Assembly: GCA_900313435.1 (NCBI GenBank)
Contig: OMRF01000266.1
Span: forward strand, 1 to 33,045
Length of the DNA stretch: 33,045 nucleotides
Direction of reading: 5' to 3'
From: an uncultured Lachnospiraceae bacterium
GTDB lineage: Bacteria > Bacillota > Clostridia > Lachnospirales > Lachnospiraceae
Each line of letters opens with the position of its first letter. The stretch's first letter is position 1. Under the pieces are notes generated by a model. The model worked only from the letters and a program-made list of their open reading frames with translations, searched no databases and was not told the origin of the DNA. A program made the translations under genes and the position numbers. Shown here in pieces: positions 1-8,316 of this stretch.

Positions 1-1172
1 TCGACATTCTTCGTAAACGGAAACATATCAAAAAGCTTCATCGAGACCGGAGAATAGCCCTGTTCAAAGAAGAAAGGAAGGTCCCGGGCAAGGGACTGCG
101 GCTTACAGCTTATATATATGATATTTTCCACCCCATAGGAAAGTATCTTATCGAGAGACTTTTTCAGCACCCCCTCTCTTGGAGGATCAAGGATGATGAG
201 ATCCGGCTTCTCAGGAAGGCTGTCAAGAGCATCAAAGACATCTGACGCAATAAAGGAAACATTTTCTATGCCGTTTTCCTTTGCGTTAATACGAGCCTTA
301 TTAACTGCCTCCTCAACTATCTCTACTCCCACTACCTTCGTAGCAGAGGGGCTCATGAGCTGGGTTATCGTCCCTGTCCCGCAGTAGAGATCGTAGATCA
401 GCCCATTCTTGTCTGAGAGAGCGTTCTTTGCAAGTTCCCTTACATGTGAATACAATTCCTCCGCCCCTTTTGTATTCGTTTGGAAGAATGAAAACGGGGA
501 TATCTCAAATGACAGAGAAAGAACGGTATCGTGAAATGATGAACTGCCGTAGAGTACCTCTGTTCCCTCGTCTATCACCGCGTCCGCAAGGCTGTCATTC
601 TTGGTATGAAGGATCGAAACTATCCTGTTTTCAAGCGGCAACGAAAGCAATCTATCGCACCACAAAGGAAGGAGCTCATCAAATGCCGGGCCGCCCTGTG
701 TCGTAGTCACAAGATCAACAAGTATCTCCCCCGTATTCCTTCCCCTCCTTATGAGAAGGTGCCTAAGTATCCCCTCATGACTCTTCTTTCGTACATAGGG
801 GATCTTTCTTTCCGAAAAAAATGAAAGGGTCGCCTTCAATATCTCATTGAAATCCGGATGGGCAAGGACACAGGAATCAGCGGTCAGTACGGAATAAAAG
901 CTCTTTTTTTTGTGAAGTCCCAAGGTTAGGGGGCCGTCCTTCACCGCATCACCAAAAGAAAACTCCATTTTGTTCCTGTAATAATAGGGATCCGGAGAAG
1001 GCACAGCTCCCTTGTAGACATCTTTAAAAGCAAGTGCAGGCGAATGCTTTTCAAGAACAGGAGAAAAAAGAAGCTCCATCTCATTTTCCTTGAGATGGAG
1101 CTGTTCTTCACTTGAGATGTCCAAAAAGCTGCACCCTCCGCACTCATTAAAAAGCGGGCAGGTTAATTTCAT
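1..1172 (-). CDS. rlmD: 23S rRNA (uracil-5-)-methyltransferase, RlmD/TrmA family (3' end cut by window edge)
   Basis: SAM-dependent C5-methylation of a uridine in RNA, most likely 23S rRNA. The frame is open from an ATG at 1172 to the window edge (390 codons), so only the last few residues should be missing. An N-terminal iron-sulfur signature CPLFNECGGC (Cys5, Cys11, Cys14) is followed by a fourth cysteine in ADSCVLAHP. The C-terminal Rossmann domain shows FFQTN, DLYCGTGT, DPPREG and the catalytic-cysteine motif ISCKP. GGAAG lies about 9 bases before the ATG. It follows the small membrane protein gene by 14 bases and is probably co-transcribed with it. There is no TRAM domain, since the protein starts directly at the cluster. 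The family call is firm. RlmD versus RlmC or TrmA specificity is inferred. Confidence 0.88.
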   Translation of the reverse strand, partial: MKLTCPLFNECGGCSFLDISSEEQLHLKENEMELLFSPVLEKHSPALAFKDVYKGAVPSPDPYYYRNKMEFSFGDAVKDGPLTLGLHKKKSFYSVLTADSCVLAHPDFNEILKATLSFFSERKIPYVRKKSHEGILRHLLIRRGRNTGEILVDLVTTTQGGPAFDELLPLWCDRLLSLPLENRIVSILHTKNDSLADAVIDEGTEVLYGSSSFHDTVLSLSFEISPFSFFQTNTKGAEELYSHVRELAKNALSDKNGLIYDLYCGTGTITQLMSPSATKVVGVEIVEEAVNKARINAKENGIENVSFIASDVFDALDSLPEKPDLIILDPPREGVLKKSLDKILSYGVENIIYISCKPQSLARDLPFFFEQGYSPVSMKLFDMFPFTKNV

Positions 1173-1186
1173 AAAGAATCTTCCTT

Positions 1187-1408
1187 TCAGTCCTCAGCAG
1201 CTACTGTAGCCGACTCTTCCTCATCAAAGAGGTCATCATCGTCATCAAAGGCATCATCGAAATCATCATCGAAATCATCGTCGTAATCAGGTGTGAAATA
1301 ACGATAAAGCGCATAAATGATCCCGCACACTACCGCTATCACAAGGATAACGATGAGAGTTGTCTTTACGATCTTTCCGACTGTCAGTTCCTTCTTCTCA
1401 ACAACCAT
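1187..1408 (-). CDS. small single-pass membrane protein with poly-Asp tail
   Basis: A 73-residue protein of unknown function. A short basic N-terminus (residues 1-15, EKKELTVGKIVK) precedes one hydrophobic segment (about 16-34, LIVILVIAVVCGIIYALY). The tail is extremely acidic, with repeats of DDDF/DDAF type over residues 41-60. The start chosen is the ATG at 1408, because AAAGGGTGG lies 7 bases upstream. An in-frame ATG at 1438 would add ten residues but has no ribosome binding site. It has its own promoter and lies 14 bases before the rlmD-type gene. I do not recognise a named family. The positive-inside rule suggests the N-terminus is cytoplasmic and the Asp tail is outside, possibly binding cations or cell-wall polymer, but this is inference. 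Confidence 0.72.
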   Translation of the reverse strand: MVVEKKELTVGKIVKTTLIVILVIAVVCGIIYALYRYFTPDYDDDFDDDFDDAFDDDDDLFDEEESATVAAED

Positions 1409-1468
1409 TTTCAAACCACCCTTTCTATAAAAAGCCATAAAGCCTGCTAAATATTCAATATACGGGAA

Positions 1469-1498
1469 TTATAACATTTACCATAAGAACATATCAAG
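1469..1498 (-). promoter_or_regulatory. sigma-A-type promoter for small membrane protein and rlmD
   Basis: TTGATA (1493-1498), an 18-base spacer and TATAAT (1469-1474), with a TG extended -10, read on the minus strand. The -35 box overlaps the pcrA stop codon. The predicted start is near 1462, about 54 bases before the ATG at 1408. Confidence 0.6.
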
Positions 1499-3731
1499 CC
1501 TTTTCAAGCTTGGCAAAGGAGGCAAACATCTTTTTTTCCTCTCCGTCGTCAAAACGTACTAAAACCTCAAAATCACGGCCTCCGTCAGTAATGGAGAGAA
1601 CAACTCCCTCCCCGAATTTCCTGTGTATCACCCTGTCTCCGACCCCGTAGGAAAGGGGGGCTTTTTCGATCACAGTCCCGAAGTTTTTGGGCGCGGCAGG
1701 CTTTTTGAAGGGATTGTAGCTTTTGTCCACGGAAAAAGAGGCTCTGCTTTTCTTCTCTGCCGCTTCCTCTGTTCTTGGAAAGGGTGTAGTCTTAAGACCA
1801 TTGCCCTCGATAAGAAGAGGCGATATCTCCTTAAGGAACCTGGACGGACTCGCAGTCTGATACTCACCTCTCACCATCCTGGTCCTCGCAAGTGACAATG
1901 TAAGGTTCTTTCTCGCCCTCGTGATCCCCACATAAAAGAGCCTTCTCTCCTCCGCAAGCTCCTCTCCGCCATCCTGTGCGGTGATAGACATAAAGCCTGG
2001 GAAGAGGCCGTCCTCCATACCCGCTATATAGACATTGTCAAACTCGAGTCCCTTAGCGCCATGCAGCGTCATAAGAAGAACATAATCATCCCCCTCGGGA
2101 AGATTGTCTATATCAGCTATCAGAGCCACCTCTTCAAGAAAGCCGGAAAGAGTGGGCTCCTCATTATCATTCTGGTAGGTCACTGCCTTGTTCAGAAATT
2201 CCTCAAGATTCTCAAGCCTGGCCTTTGAATCATCCGTATTTTCAATGACAAGCTCGTTCTGATATCCCGAGTTCAAAAGGACCTTTTTTATTATCTCCGG
2301 AACAGGCTCATCCAAAAGACACTTGAATTCCTCTATAAGGGAGGTAAAGCTCCTAATCTTGGAAGACGCATTTTTCAGCGCGGGATTTATATCCGAGGAA
2401 AGGAGGCCCTCATAAAGGGACTTTCCGTTGGCAGCCGCAAAAATAGCGGCTTTTTCCACCGAAGCCTCTCCTATGCCACGTTTCGGGACATTAATTATCC
2501 TTCGTAAGGAAAGGTCGTCAGAAGGGTTCACTATCACCTTAAGATAAGCGATGATATCCTTGATCTCCTTCCTTGAATAGAAATTCACCCCGCCTACGAT
2601 CTTGTAGGGGATGTTCTCCCGGATGAACTTTTCCTCAAGGATACGGCTCTGGGCGTTGGTACGATAGAGTACCGCATAGTCGCTGAAAGAATCCTCATTC
2701 ATTCTTGTTTTTCTTTCAACATCTGTCGCTATGAAATCTGCCTCCTCGTAGGCCGTTTCAAAGGAGTTAAGTTTGATCTTTCCGCCCTCTTCGTTCTCGG
2801 TCCAGAGAGTCTTTTCTTTCCTTCCCTGATCATTATTATTCTTGATGACACTGTTTGCGGCTGACAGGATGGTCTTTGTCGACCTGTAATTCTGCTCAAG
2901 CCTGATAACGGAGGCATCCGGAAAATAATGCTCAAAGTTCAGGATATTTTTGATATTTGCCCCGCGGAACTTATATATGGACTGGTCATCATCACCGACC
3001 ACGCAAAGATTTCTCTTTCCTCCGGAAAGAAGGCGTACCAGTTCAAACTGGGCGGTATTCGTATCCTGATACTCATCCACCATCAGATATTCAAATTTTT
3101 CCTGATAATAGGAAAGCACCTCTTTGTTTGTGCGAAGAAGCTCCACCGTCTTTACGATGAGGTCATCAAAATCAAGAGCATTGCTCTCCTTAAGCCTCTG
3201 CTCATACTCCTTGTAAGCCTTGTACTTCAGCATCGATACAGGATCACTGCCCCAGTCCTTTAAGGCTTCTTCAGGGTTCTTCAGTTCATCTTTGGCACTT
3301 GAGATCGCGGAAAGAAAGGTCCGCTCCTTGAATTTCTTCGGGTCAACATTCAACTTCTTCATGACTGCCTTCATCACAGTCTTTGAATCGTCGGCGTCAT
3401 AGATGGAAAAATTGCGGTCATAGCCCGCTTCAAGAGCGAAGCGCCTGAGTATCCTGACGCAACTTGAATGAAAGGTGGAAACCCATACATCACGCCCGCT
3501 GTCCCCTACGACGGTGCTGATCCTGCTCTTCATCTCCGCAGCAGCCTTGTTCGTGAAGGTGATAGCCATAATGTGATAAGGCGCGACATTTTTCTTTTCT
3601 ATCAGATAGGCAGTCCTGTATGTAAGCACCCTCGTCTTTCCCGATCCGGCACCGGCAAGGATGAGAACAGGACCATCTGTTTTTTCAACAGCTTCAAGCT
3701 GTCTGTCATTTAAAAGCTTGTCGTAATCCAT
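1494..3731 (-). CDS. pcrA: ATP-dependent 3'-5' DNA helicase PcrA (UvrD/Rep family, SF1A)
   Basis: PcrA unwinds DNA in repair and in clearing replication and transcription conflicts in Gram-positive bacteria. The 745 residues show all SF1A motifs in order: Q motif LNDRQLEAV, Walker A GAGSGKT (27-33), Walker B VDEYQDT (218-224), motif III GDDDQSIYKFRGA, motif IV EQNYRST, motif V TLHGAKGLEF and motif VI EERRLFYVGITRAR. The last 50 residues (YGVGDRVIHRKFGEGVV) are the Tudor-like tail known to contact RNA polymerase in PcrA. Length is typical. The ATG overlaps the yerC stop as TAATG, so translation is probably coupled. It is the last gene of asnS-asnA-yerC-pcrA. Confidence 0.97.
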   Translation of the reverse strand: MDYDKLLNDRQLEAVEKTDGPVLILAGAGSGKTRVLTYRTAYLIEKKNVAPYHIMAITFTNKAAAEMKSRISTVVGDSGRDVWVSTFHSSCVRILRRFALEAGYDRNFSIYDADDSKTVMKAVMKKLNVDPKKFKERTFLSAISSAKDELKNPEEALKDWGSDPVSMLKYKAYKEYEQRLKESNALDFDDLIVKTVELLRTNKEVLSYYQEKFEYLMVDEYQDTNTAQFELVRLLSGGKRNLCVVGDDDQSIYKFRGANIKNILNFEHYFPDASVIRLEQNYRSTKTILSAANSVIKNNNDQGRKEKTLWTENEEGGKIKLNSFETAYEEADFIATDVERKTRMNEDSFSDYAVLYRTNAQSRILEEKFIRENIPYKIVGGVNFYSRKEIKDIIAYLKVIVNPSDDLSLRRIINVPKRGIGEASVEKAAIFAAANGKSLYEGLLSSDINPALKNASSKIRSFTSLIEEFKCLLDEPVPEIIKKVLLNSGYQNELVIENTDDSKARLENLEEFLNKAVTYQNDNEEPTLSGFLEEVALIADIDNLPEGDDYVLLMTLHGAKGLEFDNVYIAGMEDGLFPGFMSITAQDGGEELAEERRLFYVGITRARKNLTLSLARTRMVRGEYQTASPSRFLKEISPLLIEGNGLKTTPFPRTEEAAEKKSRASFSVDKSYNPFKKPAAPKNFGTVIEKAPLSYGVGDRVIHRKFGEGVVLSITDGGRDFEVLVRFDDGEEKKMFASFAKLEKA

Positions 3732-4024
3732 TATTTATTATCTTCTATCCTGGAAAGAGCCAAAGTGTAGCCATCATTCCCGTAGGTGAAGGCACGGTTC
3801 ACCCGGCTGATGGTCGCAGTGGACGCGCCTGTTTCACGGGCGATCTCCTGGTAGGTCTCGTTCTTCTTGAGAAGGGCGGCAACCATTAACCTTTGTCCCA
3901 TGGCATCAAGCTCCTTAACGGTACAAAGATCATCAAGAAATGCGTACATCTCATCCCTGTTCTTCAAAGAAAGAAGGGCATCGCAAAGCTTGTCCATTCC
4001 TTCGCTCCTAATGTCCCTGCTCAA
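3731..4024 (-). CDS. yerC: YerC/YecD family TrpR-like DNA-binding protein
   Basis: A 97-residue helical protein of the TrpR-related YerC/YecD family. A helix-turn-helix is visible at about residues 58-78 (ETYQEIARETGASTATISRV), preceded by the family's conserved LDDLCTVKELDAMGQRL segment. The start is a TTG at 4024, supported by AGAGGAGG 5 bases upstream. Its stop overlaps the pcrA ATG by one base. YerC is also the neighbour of pcrA in Bacillus, which supports orthology. Its ligand and targets are not evident from the sequence. The gene lies 39 bases after asnA. Confidence 0.88.
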   Translation of the reverse strand: MSRDIRSEGMDKLCDALLSLKNRDEMYAFLDDLCTVKELDAMGQRLMVAALLKKNETYQEIARETGASTATISRVNRAFTYGNDGYTLALSRIEDNK

Positions 4025-4063
4025 GACAGCCTCCTCTAATAACCGTAGTTTCTTATCTGGCTC

Positions 4064-5074
4064 CTAAAGAAGCTCAACTCCATGGCTGTTTAATTCCTTA
4101 ACATCCTCATCGGGCCATACGGAGGACTGAACCTCCCCGATATGAGCCTTCCGAAGGAAAAACATACATATACGTGACTGACCTATCCCGCCTCCTATGG
4201 TATAGGGCAGTTCATTATTGATGATAGCCCTCTGGAAGGGAAGATCCGCCCTGTCTTCACAATTTGCTTCGCGAAGCTGAGATAAGATAGCCTCTCTGTC
4301 AACCCTTATCCCCATGGAGGAAAGTTCAAGTCCCGCATCAAGCACCGGGTAATAAACAATAATGTCTCCGTTAAGACTCCAGTCATCATAGTCGGGAGCC
4401 CGGCCATCATGAGGTTTTCCGGATTTCAGCTTTCCGCCTATCTTTTCCACAAAGACGGCTCCATAGGCCTTTGCGGCTTTCTGCTCCCTCTCCCTCGGAG
4501 AAAGCTCGGGATACCTGTCCTCAAGCTCCTGAGATGGTATAAAGGTAATGTTCTCCGGAAGTATACAATCAATATAAGAATACTGATTCGATATATATTT
4601 TTCAGTGACACGGAGCGCGTCATAGACACTCCTTACAGTCTCACGAAGCTTTTCTTCATTCCTTTCATGCTTTTCTATGATACGCTCCCAGTCCCACTGG
4701 TCAACGTAGATGGAATGAACATTATCCGTATCCTCATCACGTCTTATGGCGTTCATGTCGGTATAGATACCCTCTCCGACTGAAAAGCCATAACGGAAGA
4801 GCGCCATCCTCTTCCATTTTGCAAGAGACTGTACTATCTCGACCTGCCTCTCCCCCTGCTCCTTCACTCCGAAAGAAACAGGTCGTTCGATGCCGTTTAA
4901 GTTATCATTTAAGCCTGATTCAGGTACAACGAAAAGCGGCGCCGTCACACGTCTCAGATTGAGCTCTGCCGCGAGAAGCTTCTGAAAGAAATCCTTGACC
5001 TTTTTGATCGCGATCTGTGTCTCCTTGAGATCCAGCGCACTGGTATAGCCCTCGGGAATTACGACATTACCCAT
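4064..5074 (-). CDS. asnA: aspartate-ammonia ligase (asparagine synthetase A)
   Basis: Makes asparagine from aspartate, ammonia and ATP, giving AMP and pyrophosphate. The 336 residues are normal for AsnA, which shares its fold with class II aspartyl- and asparaginyl-tRNA synthetases. Recognisable segments are FVVPESGLNDNLNG near the N-terminus, RPVSFGVKE, IYVDQWDWE, the DYDDWSLNGDI segment, ELSSMGIRV and the C-terminal GGGIGQSRICMFFL, which corresponds to class II motif 3. It lies 27 bases after asnS, with AAGGAG upstream of the ATG. One operon thus supplies asparagine and the enzyme that charges it onto tRNA. Confidence 0.97.
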   Translation of the reverse strand: MGNVVIPEGYTSALDLKETQIAIKKVKDFFQKLLAAELNLRRVTAPLFVVPESGLNDNLNGIERPVSFGVKEQGERQVEIVQSLAKWKRMALFRYGFSVGEGIYTDMNAIRRDEDTDNVHSIYVDQWDWERIIEKHERNEEKLRETVRSVYDALRVTEKYISNQYSYIDCILPENITFIPSQELEDRYPELSPREREQKAAKAYGAVFVEKIGGKLKSGKPHDGRAPDYDDWSLNGDIIVYYPVLDAGLELSSMGIRVDREAILSQLREANCEDRADLPFQRAIINNELPYTIGGGIGQSRICMFFLRKAHIGEVQSSVWPDEDVKELNSHGVELL

Positions 5075-5101
5075 AATAATACTCTCTTTTCTCCTTTTCT
5101 T

Positions 5102-6499
5102 TCAGACTCCGCAAGTTCCCACAGTTCTCGGGAACGGAAGGACATCCCTGATGTTCGGTATCCCCGTCAGATACATTACCATCCTCTCGAAACCAAGACC
5201 GAAGCCTGCGTGTCTTGTAGAGCCCCAGCGCCTCAGATCCAGATAGAATTCATAATCTTCCTTCTTCATCGAAAGCTCATTCATCCTGCTCTCAAGAAGT
5301 TCAAGGTTATCCTCCCTCTGGGAACCGCCTATGATCTCCCCAATACCCGGAACAAGGCAGTCAACCGCGGCAACTGTCTTTTTATCAGGGTTCAGTTTCA
5401 TATAAAAGGCCTTGATGTCCTTGGGATAATCCGTTACAAAGACAGGCTTTTTGAAAAGCTGCTCCGTAAGGAATCTTTCATGCTCTGTCTGAAGGTCAAC
5501 TCCCCAGCTCACCTTGTAATCGAAGCTGTCATTTCGCTTTTCAAGCTCCTTAACGGCGTCTGTATAAGTAATCCTTCCGAAATCGGAGGAAGACACATGA
5601 GAAAGCCGCTCTATTAGTCCCTTATCAATGAACTGATTGAAGAATTCGAGTTCCTCAGGGGCTTCACGCAGCACATAATCAATAATGTATTTCAGCATAT
5701 CCTCCGCAAGACGCATATCGTCAGAAAGATCGGCAAAGGCGATCTCCGGCTCGATCATCCAGAATTCCGCAGCGTGTCTGGCAGTATTTGAGTCCTCAGC
5801 TCTGAATGTGGGACCGAAGGTATAGATTTTTCCGAAGGCCTGGGCAAAGGTCTCTCCGTTCAGCTGCCCGGATACGGTAAGATTCGCGGATTTCCCAAAG
5901 AAATCCTGTGAAAAGTCTACAGATCCGTCATCATTCAAAGGTACATTCTTAAGATCGATCGTGGTCGCCCTGAACATCTCTCCCGCCCCCTCGGCATCGC
6001 TTGAGGTAATGATGGGGGTATGGACATAGACGAAATCTCTCTCCTGAAAGAATCTGTGTATCGCGTAAGCTGCAAGTGACCTCACGCGAAAGATCGCTTC
6101 AAAGGTATTTGTCCTCGGACGAAGGTGGGTGATAGTCCGAAGATATTCCATAGTATGCCTCTTCGGCTGAAGCGGATAAGAGGGATCTGAGGGGCCTTCC
6201 ACCGTGATCTCATCGGCCTGCAACTCAAAGGGCTGTTTCGCCTCCGGAGTCAGGGTAAGTATCCCCTTTGCATAGATCGCAGTACCTACATTCAAATGCG
6301 CCGTCTCTTCAAAATTGGAAAGCGTATCATGGTAAACGACCTGGAGCGGAGTAAAGAAGGTTCCGTCATTCAATACTATGAAGCCGAAATTCTTTGAATC
6401 CCTGTTCGTTCTGATCCATCCGGCAACGGTAACCTCCTTACCGGCATACTTTGCTGTATTCTTGAACAATTCCCTGATATCTGTCTTTTCTCTTGCCAT
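5102..6499 (-). CDS. asnS: asparaginyl-tRNA synthetase
   Basis: Charges tRNA-Asn with asparagine. The 465 residues comprise an N-terminal OB-fold anticodon-binding domain (about 20-105, VTVAGWIRTNRDSKNFGF) and a class II catalytic core. Visible motifs are YVHTPIITSSDAEGAGEMF (AsnRS type), motif 2 FGPTFRAEDS and motif 3 GFGLGFERMVMYLTG. Having AsnS and AsnA together implies direct charging rather than relying only on the amidotransferase route. It is first in asnS-asnA-yerC-pcrA. The ribosome binding site is weak (GGG about 10 bases before the ATG). The preceding 80-base gap is too short for a T-box leader. Confidence 0.97.
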   Translation of the reverse strand: MAREKTDIRELFKNTAKYAGKEVTVAGWIRTNRDSKNFGFIVLNDGTFFTPLQVVYHDTLSNFEETAHLNVGTAIYAKGILTLTPEAKQPFELQADEITVEGPSDPSYPLQPKRHTMEYLRTITHLRPRTNTFEAIFRVRSLAAYAIHRFFQERDFVYVHTPIITSSDAEGAGEMFRATTIDLKNVPLNDDGSVDFSQDFFGKSANLTVSGQLNGETFAQAFGKIYTFGPTFRAEDSNTARHAAEFWMIEPEIAFADLSDDMRLAEDMLKYIIDYVLREAPEELEFFNQFIDKGLIERLSHVSSSDFGRITYTDAVKELEKRNDSFDYKVSWGVDLQTEHERFLTEQLFKKPVFVTDYPKDIKAFYMKLNPDKKTVAAVDCLVPGIGEIIGGSQREDNLELLESRMNELSMKKEDYEFYLDLRRWGSTRHAGFGLGFERMVMYLTGIPNIRDVLPFPRTVGTCGV

Positions 6500-6546
6500 T
6501 ATTCTTTACCCAAAAAAAATAAAACCCTTATCAAAAGCGACAAGGT

Positions 6547-6575
6547 ATTCTATCGCAACAAGGCGCAAAAAACAA
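6547..6575 (-). promoter_or_regulatory. candidate promoter of the asnS-asnA-yerC-pcrA operon
   Basis: TTGTTT (6570-6575), 17 bases and TAGAAT (6547-6552) on the minus strand, in the 80-base gap between the GGDEF gene stop and asnS. The -35 match is weak. No terminator hairpin is visible in the same gap, so read-through from the GGDEF operon is possible. Confidence 0.4.
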
Positions 6576-6579
6576 CCTT

Positions 6580-8316
6580 TCAAACACTCTTCTTCTTTGC
6601 GATCGCAGCATCCTCTTTCATGTAGTTCTTCATGCGATACATCCTCTCGTCCGCAAGAGAATAGATGTATTCGGCATACAGCCTTCCCCTGGCCTTTTCC
6701 TCTCTCTCATCGGGCTTGACCTCGGTAGATCTGGCTACGCCATAGGCAGAGGAAATAGGCGTGGCCATTCCTATAGAGTTTTTCCTCTCAGTCTCGGGAA
6801 GCCTCTTTAAGGCCTCCTCGATGGCCTGAGCATTCCCCCCCTCCGAAATAACGCAGAATTCATCACCGCCCATCCTTACGCACTCGCCTATACCATCAAA
6901 GATTTTTCCGATGACATTCGAAAAACGCCTGATAAGCTCGTCACCCACCGAATGCCCGAAGGTATCATTGGTCTTCTTAAGGTCGTTCAAGTCCATTGCG
7001 ACCAGAATGTAATCATTATCCCGATCCATAGAAAGCACCTGGAACCTCTTCTCACAATAAGCTCTGTTAAAGAGTCCTGTCACGGGGTCAGTATAAGCAG
7101 ACTGCTTCAAGCTTTCGTTCTTTGCGTCCTCCAGCACCAGCTCGTAGTAATAGGAAAGCGTCGAAAGAAAGAGCATCACGATAAACATGAGAGCTCCAAA
7201 GGGAAGTATGGAGCTGCTTAGGAAGGTTGTAGTCGGAAACAGATACTTTTGAAGGTTGAACCTGATAAGATCTATAGCTCCGAAGATAAACATAGTAAGG
7301 ACTGCGATGTTTAAAAGCCTCGCTGAATGTGTCTTTTCGCCCTTTACCCTTAAGGCCGTGATAAAGAAGGTCACAAGCACAATTACACATAAGATGTGGA
7401 AAACATTGAGCATCTGTGATATGTGGATGACGTTCGTAAAGTGGAGGACTATTGCAAGAACATCAAAGGCTGCAGTAATGATCGCATTCGCACAAAGCAG
7501 GATCCTTGACACCCTGTCATTCCCGTCCCCCCTGATATGCAGTATCAGAAGGCAGAAGGGGATGAAGGCTGAATACAGTGTTATATATTCAAGTACGGTA
7601 CAATAGGCAAGATCAGAGATCAGTACCTGTACGCTCTTTGTGGTCATCATGATCCAGATCGAGATCAGCTGTGAGAAAAGCCCCACATAGAGCATCCGGA
7701 TATAACGATCTCTCCTGAACATCATGAAGAGGCTGATCAGGGATATGATCGAGCCGAAGGAAAACAGGAATACCCCAATGAAGATATTCCAGAACTGACT
7801 TGTGGCAAAGTCCACATAAACACTGCCGGACTCATATAAATCGATAGACGGGATACTGGAAAAGGCATTATCCTCCCCCGTAGTAAAGGTCACCTTGATA
7901 TCCCTGCCCCCCGGTGATGTGGGAAGCTCCGCAAAATGATAACCGCTTCCTGCCATCTCGCCCTGTCCGAGCAGATCATGTCCATAGGAATAGACAGCCT
8001 CGCCGCCAACCTCTATGTCTACTGCCGAAAGATAACTAAGGACCCTTACGGTACTTTGTTCCGGAAGATTGGAAGGAAGGAAGCCTTCGATCGTTATGAC
8101 CTCATTCTTTGCAAGCCGTCTTCCAAAATTAAAATCAGAAAGGTTTACGCCCTCATGAACATTCCCGTTCTCCGTGAGCACAAAGGGACCGTTAAGACTG
8201 GCGCTCCTTTCTCCGTTCCATGCGAGCCCGTGAAGGAAATAAAAGACAGCGACAAGTCCCATCAGTACCAGCAACATAACTGTTATGGCGTGAAAGAGGA
8301 GATTCTTTTTCATCAT
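6580..8316 (-). CDS. membrane diguanylate cyclase (extracellular sensor, multi-TM, GGDEF)
   Basis: Predicted to make cyclic di-GMP in response to an outside signal. The 578 residues show an N-terminal membrane anchor (about 8-28), an extracellular beta-rich domain (about 40-170, containing SGYHFAELP), some seven hydrophobic segments (about 174-400) and a C-terminal GGDEF domain. The cyclase motif is intact as MGGDEF (GGDEF at 483-487), with DPVTGLFNR and MDLNDLKKTND before it. No RxxD inhibitory site precedes the motif. The layout resembles 7TMR-DISM receptors. It overlaps the upstream paralogue by 4 bases (ATGA), and AAAGGGGAG precedes the start. The ligand is unknown. Confidence 0.9.
   Translation of the reverse strand: MMKKNLLFHAITVMLLVLMGLVAVFYFLHGLAWNGERSASLNGPFVLTENGNVHEGVNLSDFNFGRRLAKNEVITIEGFLPSNLPEQSTVRVLSYLSAVDIEVGGEAVYSYGHDLLGQGEMAGSGYHFAELPTSPGGRDIKVTFTTGEDNAFSSIPSIDLYESGSVYVDFATSQFWNIFIGVFLFSFGSIISLISLFMMFRRDRYIRMLYVGLFSQLISIWIMMTTKSVQVLISDLAYCTVLEYITLYSAFIPFCLLILHIRGDGNDRVSRILLCANAIITAAFDVLAIVLHFTNVIHISQMLNVFHILCVIVLVTFFITALRVKGEKTHSARLLNIAVLTMFIFGAIDLIRFNLQKYLFPTTTFLSSSILPFGALMFIVMLFLSTLSYYYELVLEDAKNESLKQSAYTDPVTGLFNRAYCEKRFQVLSMDRDNDYILVAMDLNDLKKTNDTFGHSVGDELIRRFSNVIGKIFDGIGECVRMGGDEFCVISEGGNAQAIEEALKRLPETERKNSIGMATPISSAYGVARSTEVKPDEREEKARGRLYAEYIYSLADERMYRMKNYMKEDAAIAKKKSV

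Noticed and set aside
6500..6579. T-box leader before asnS
   Set aside because: The gap is only 80 bases and lacks a T-box sequence and a terminator/antiterminator pair.
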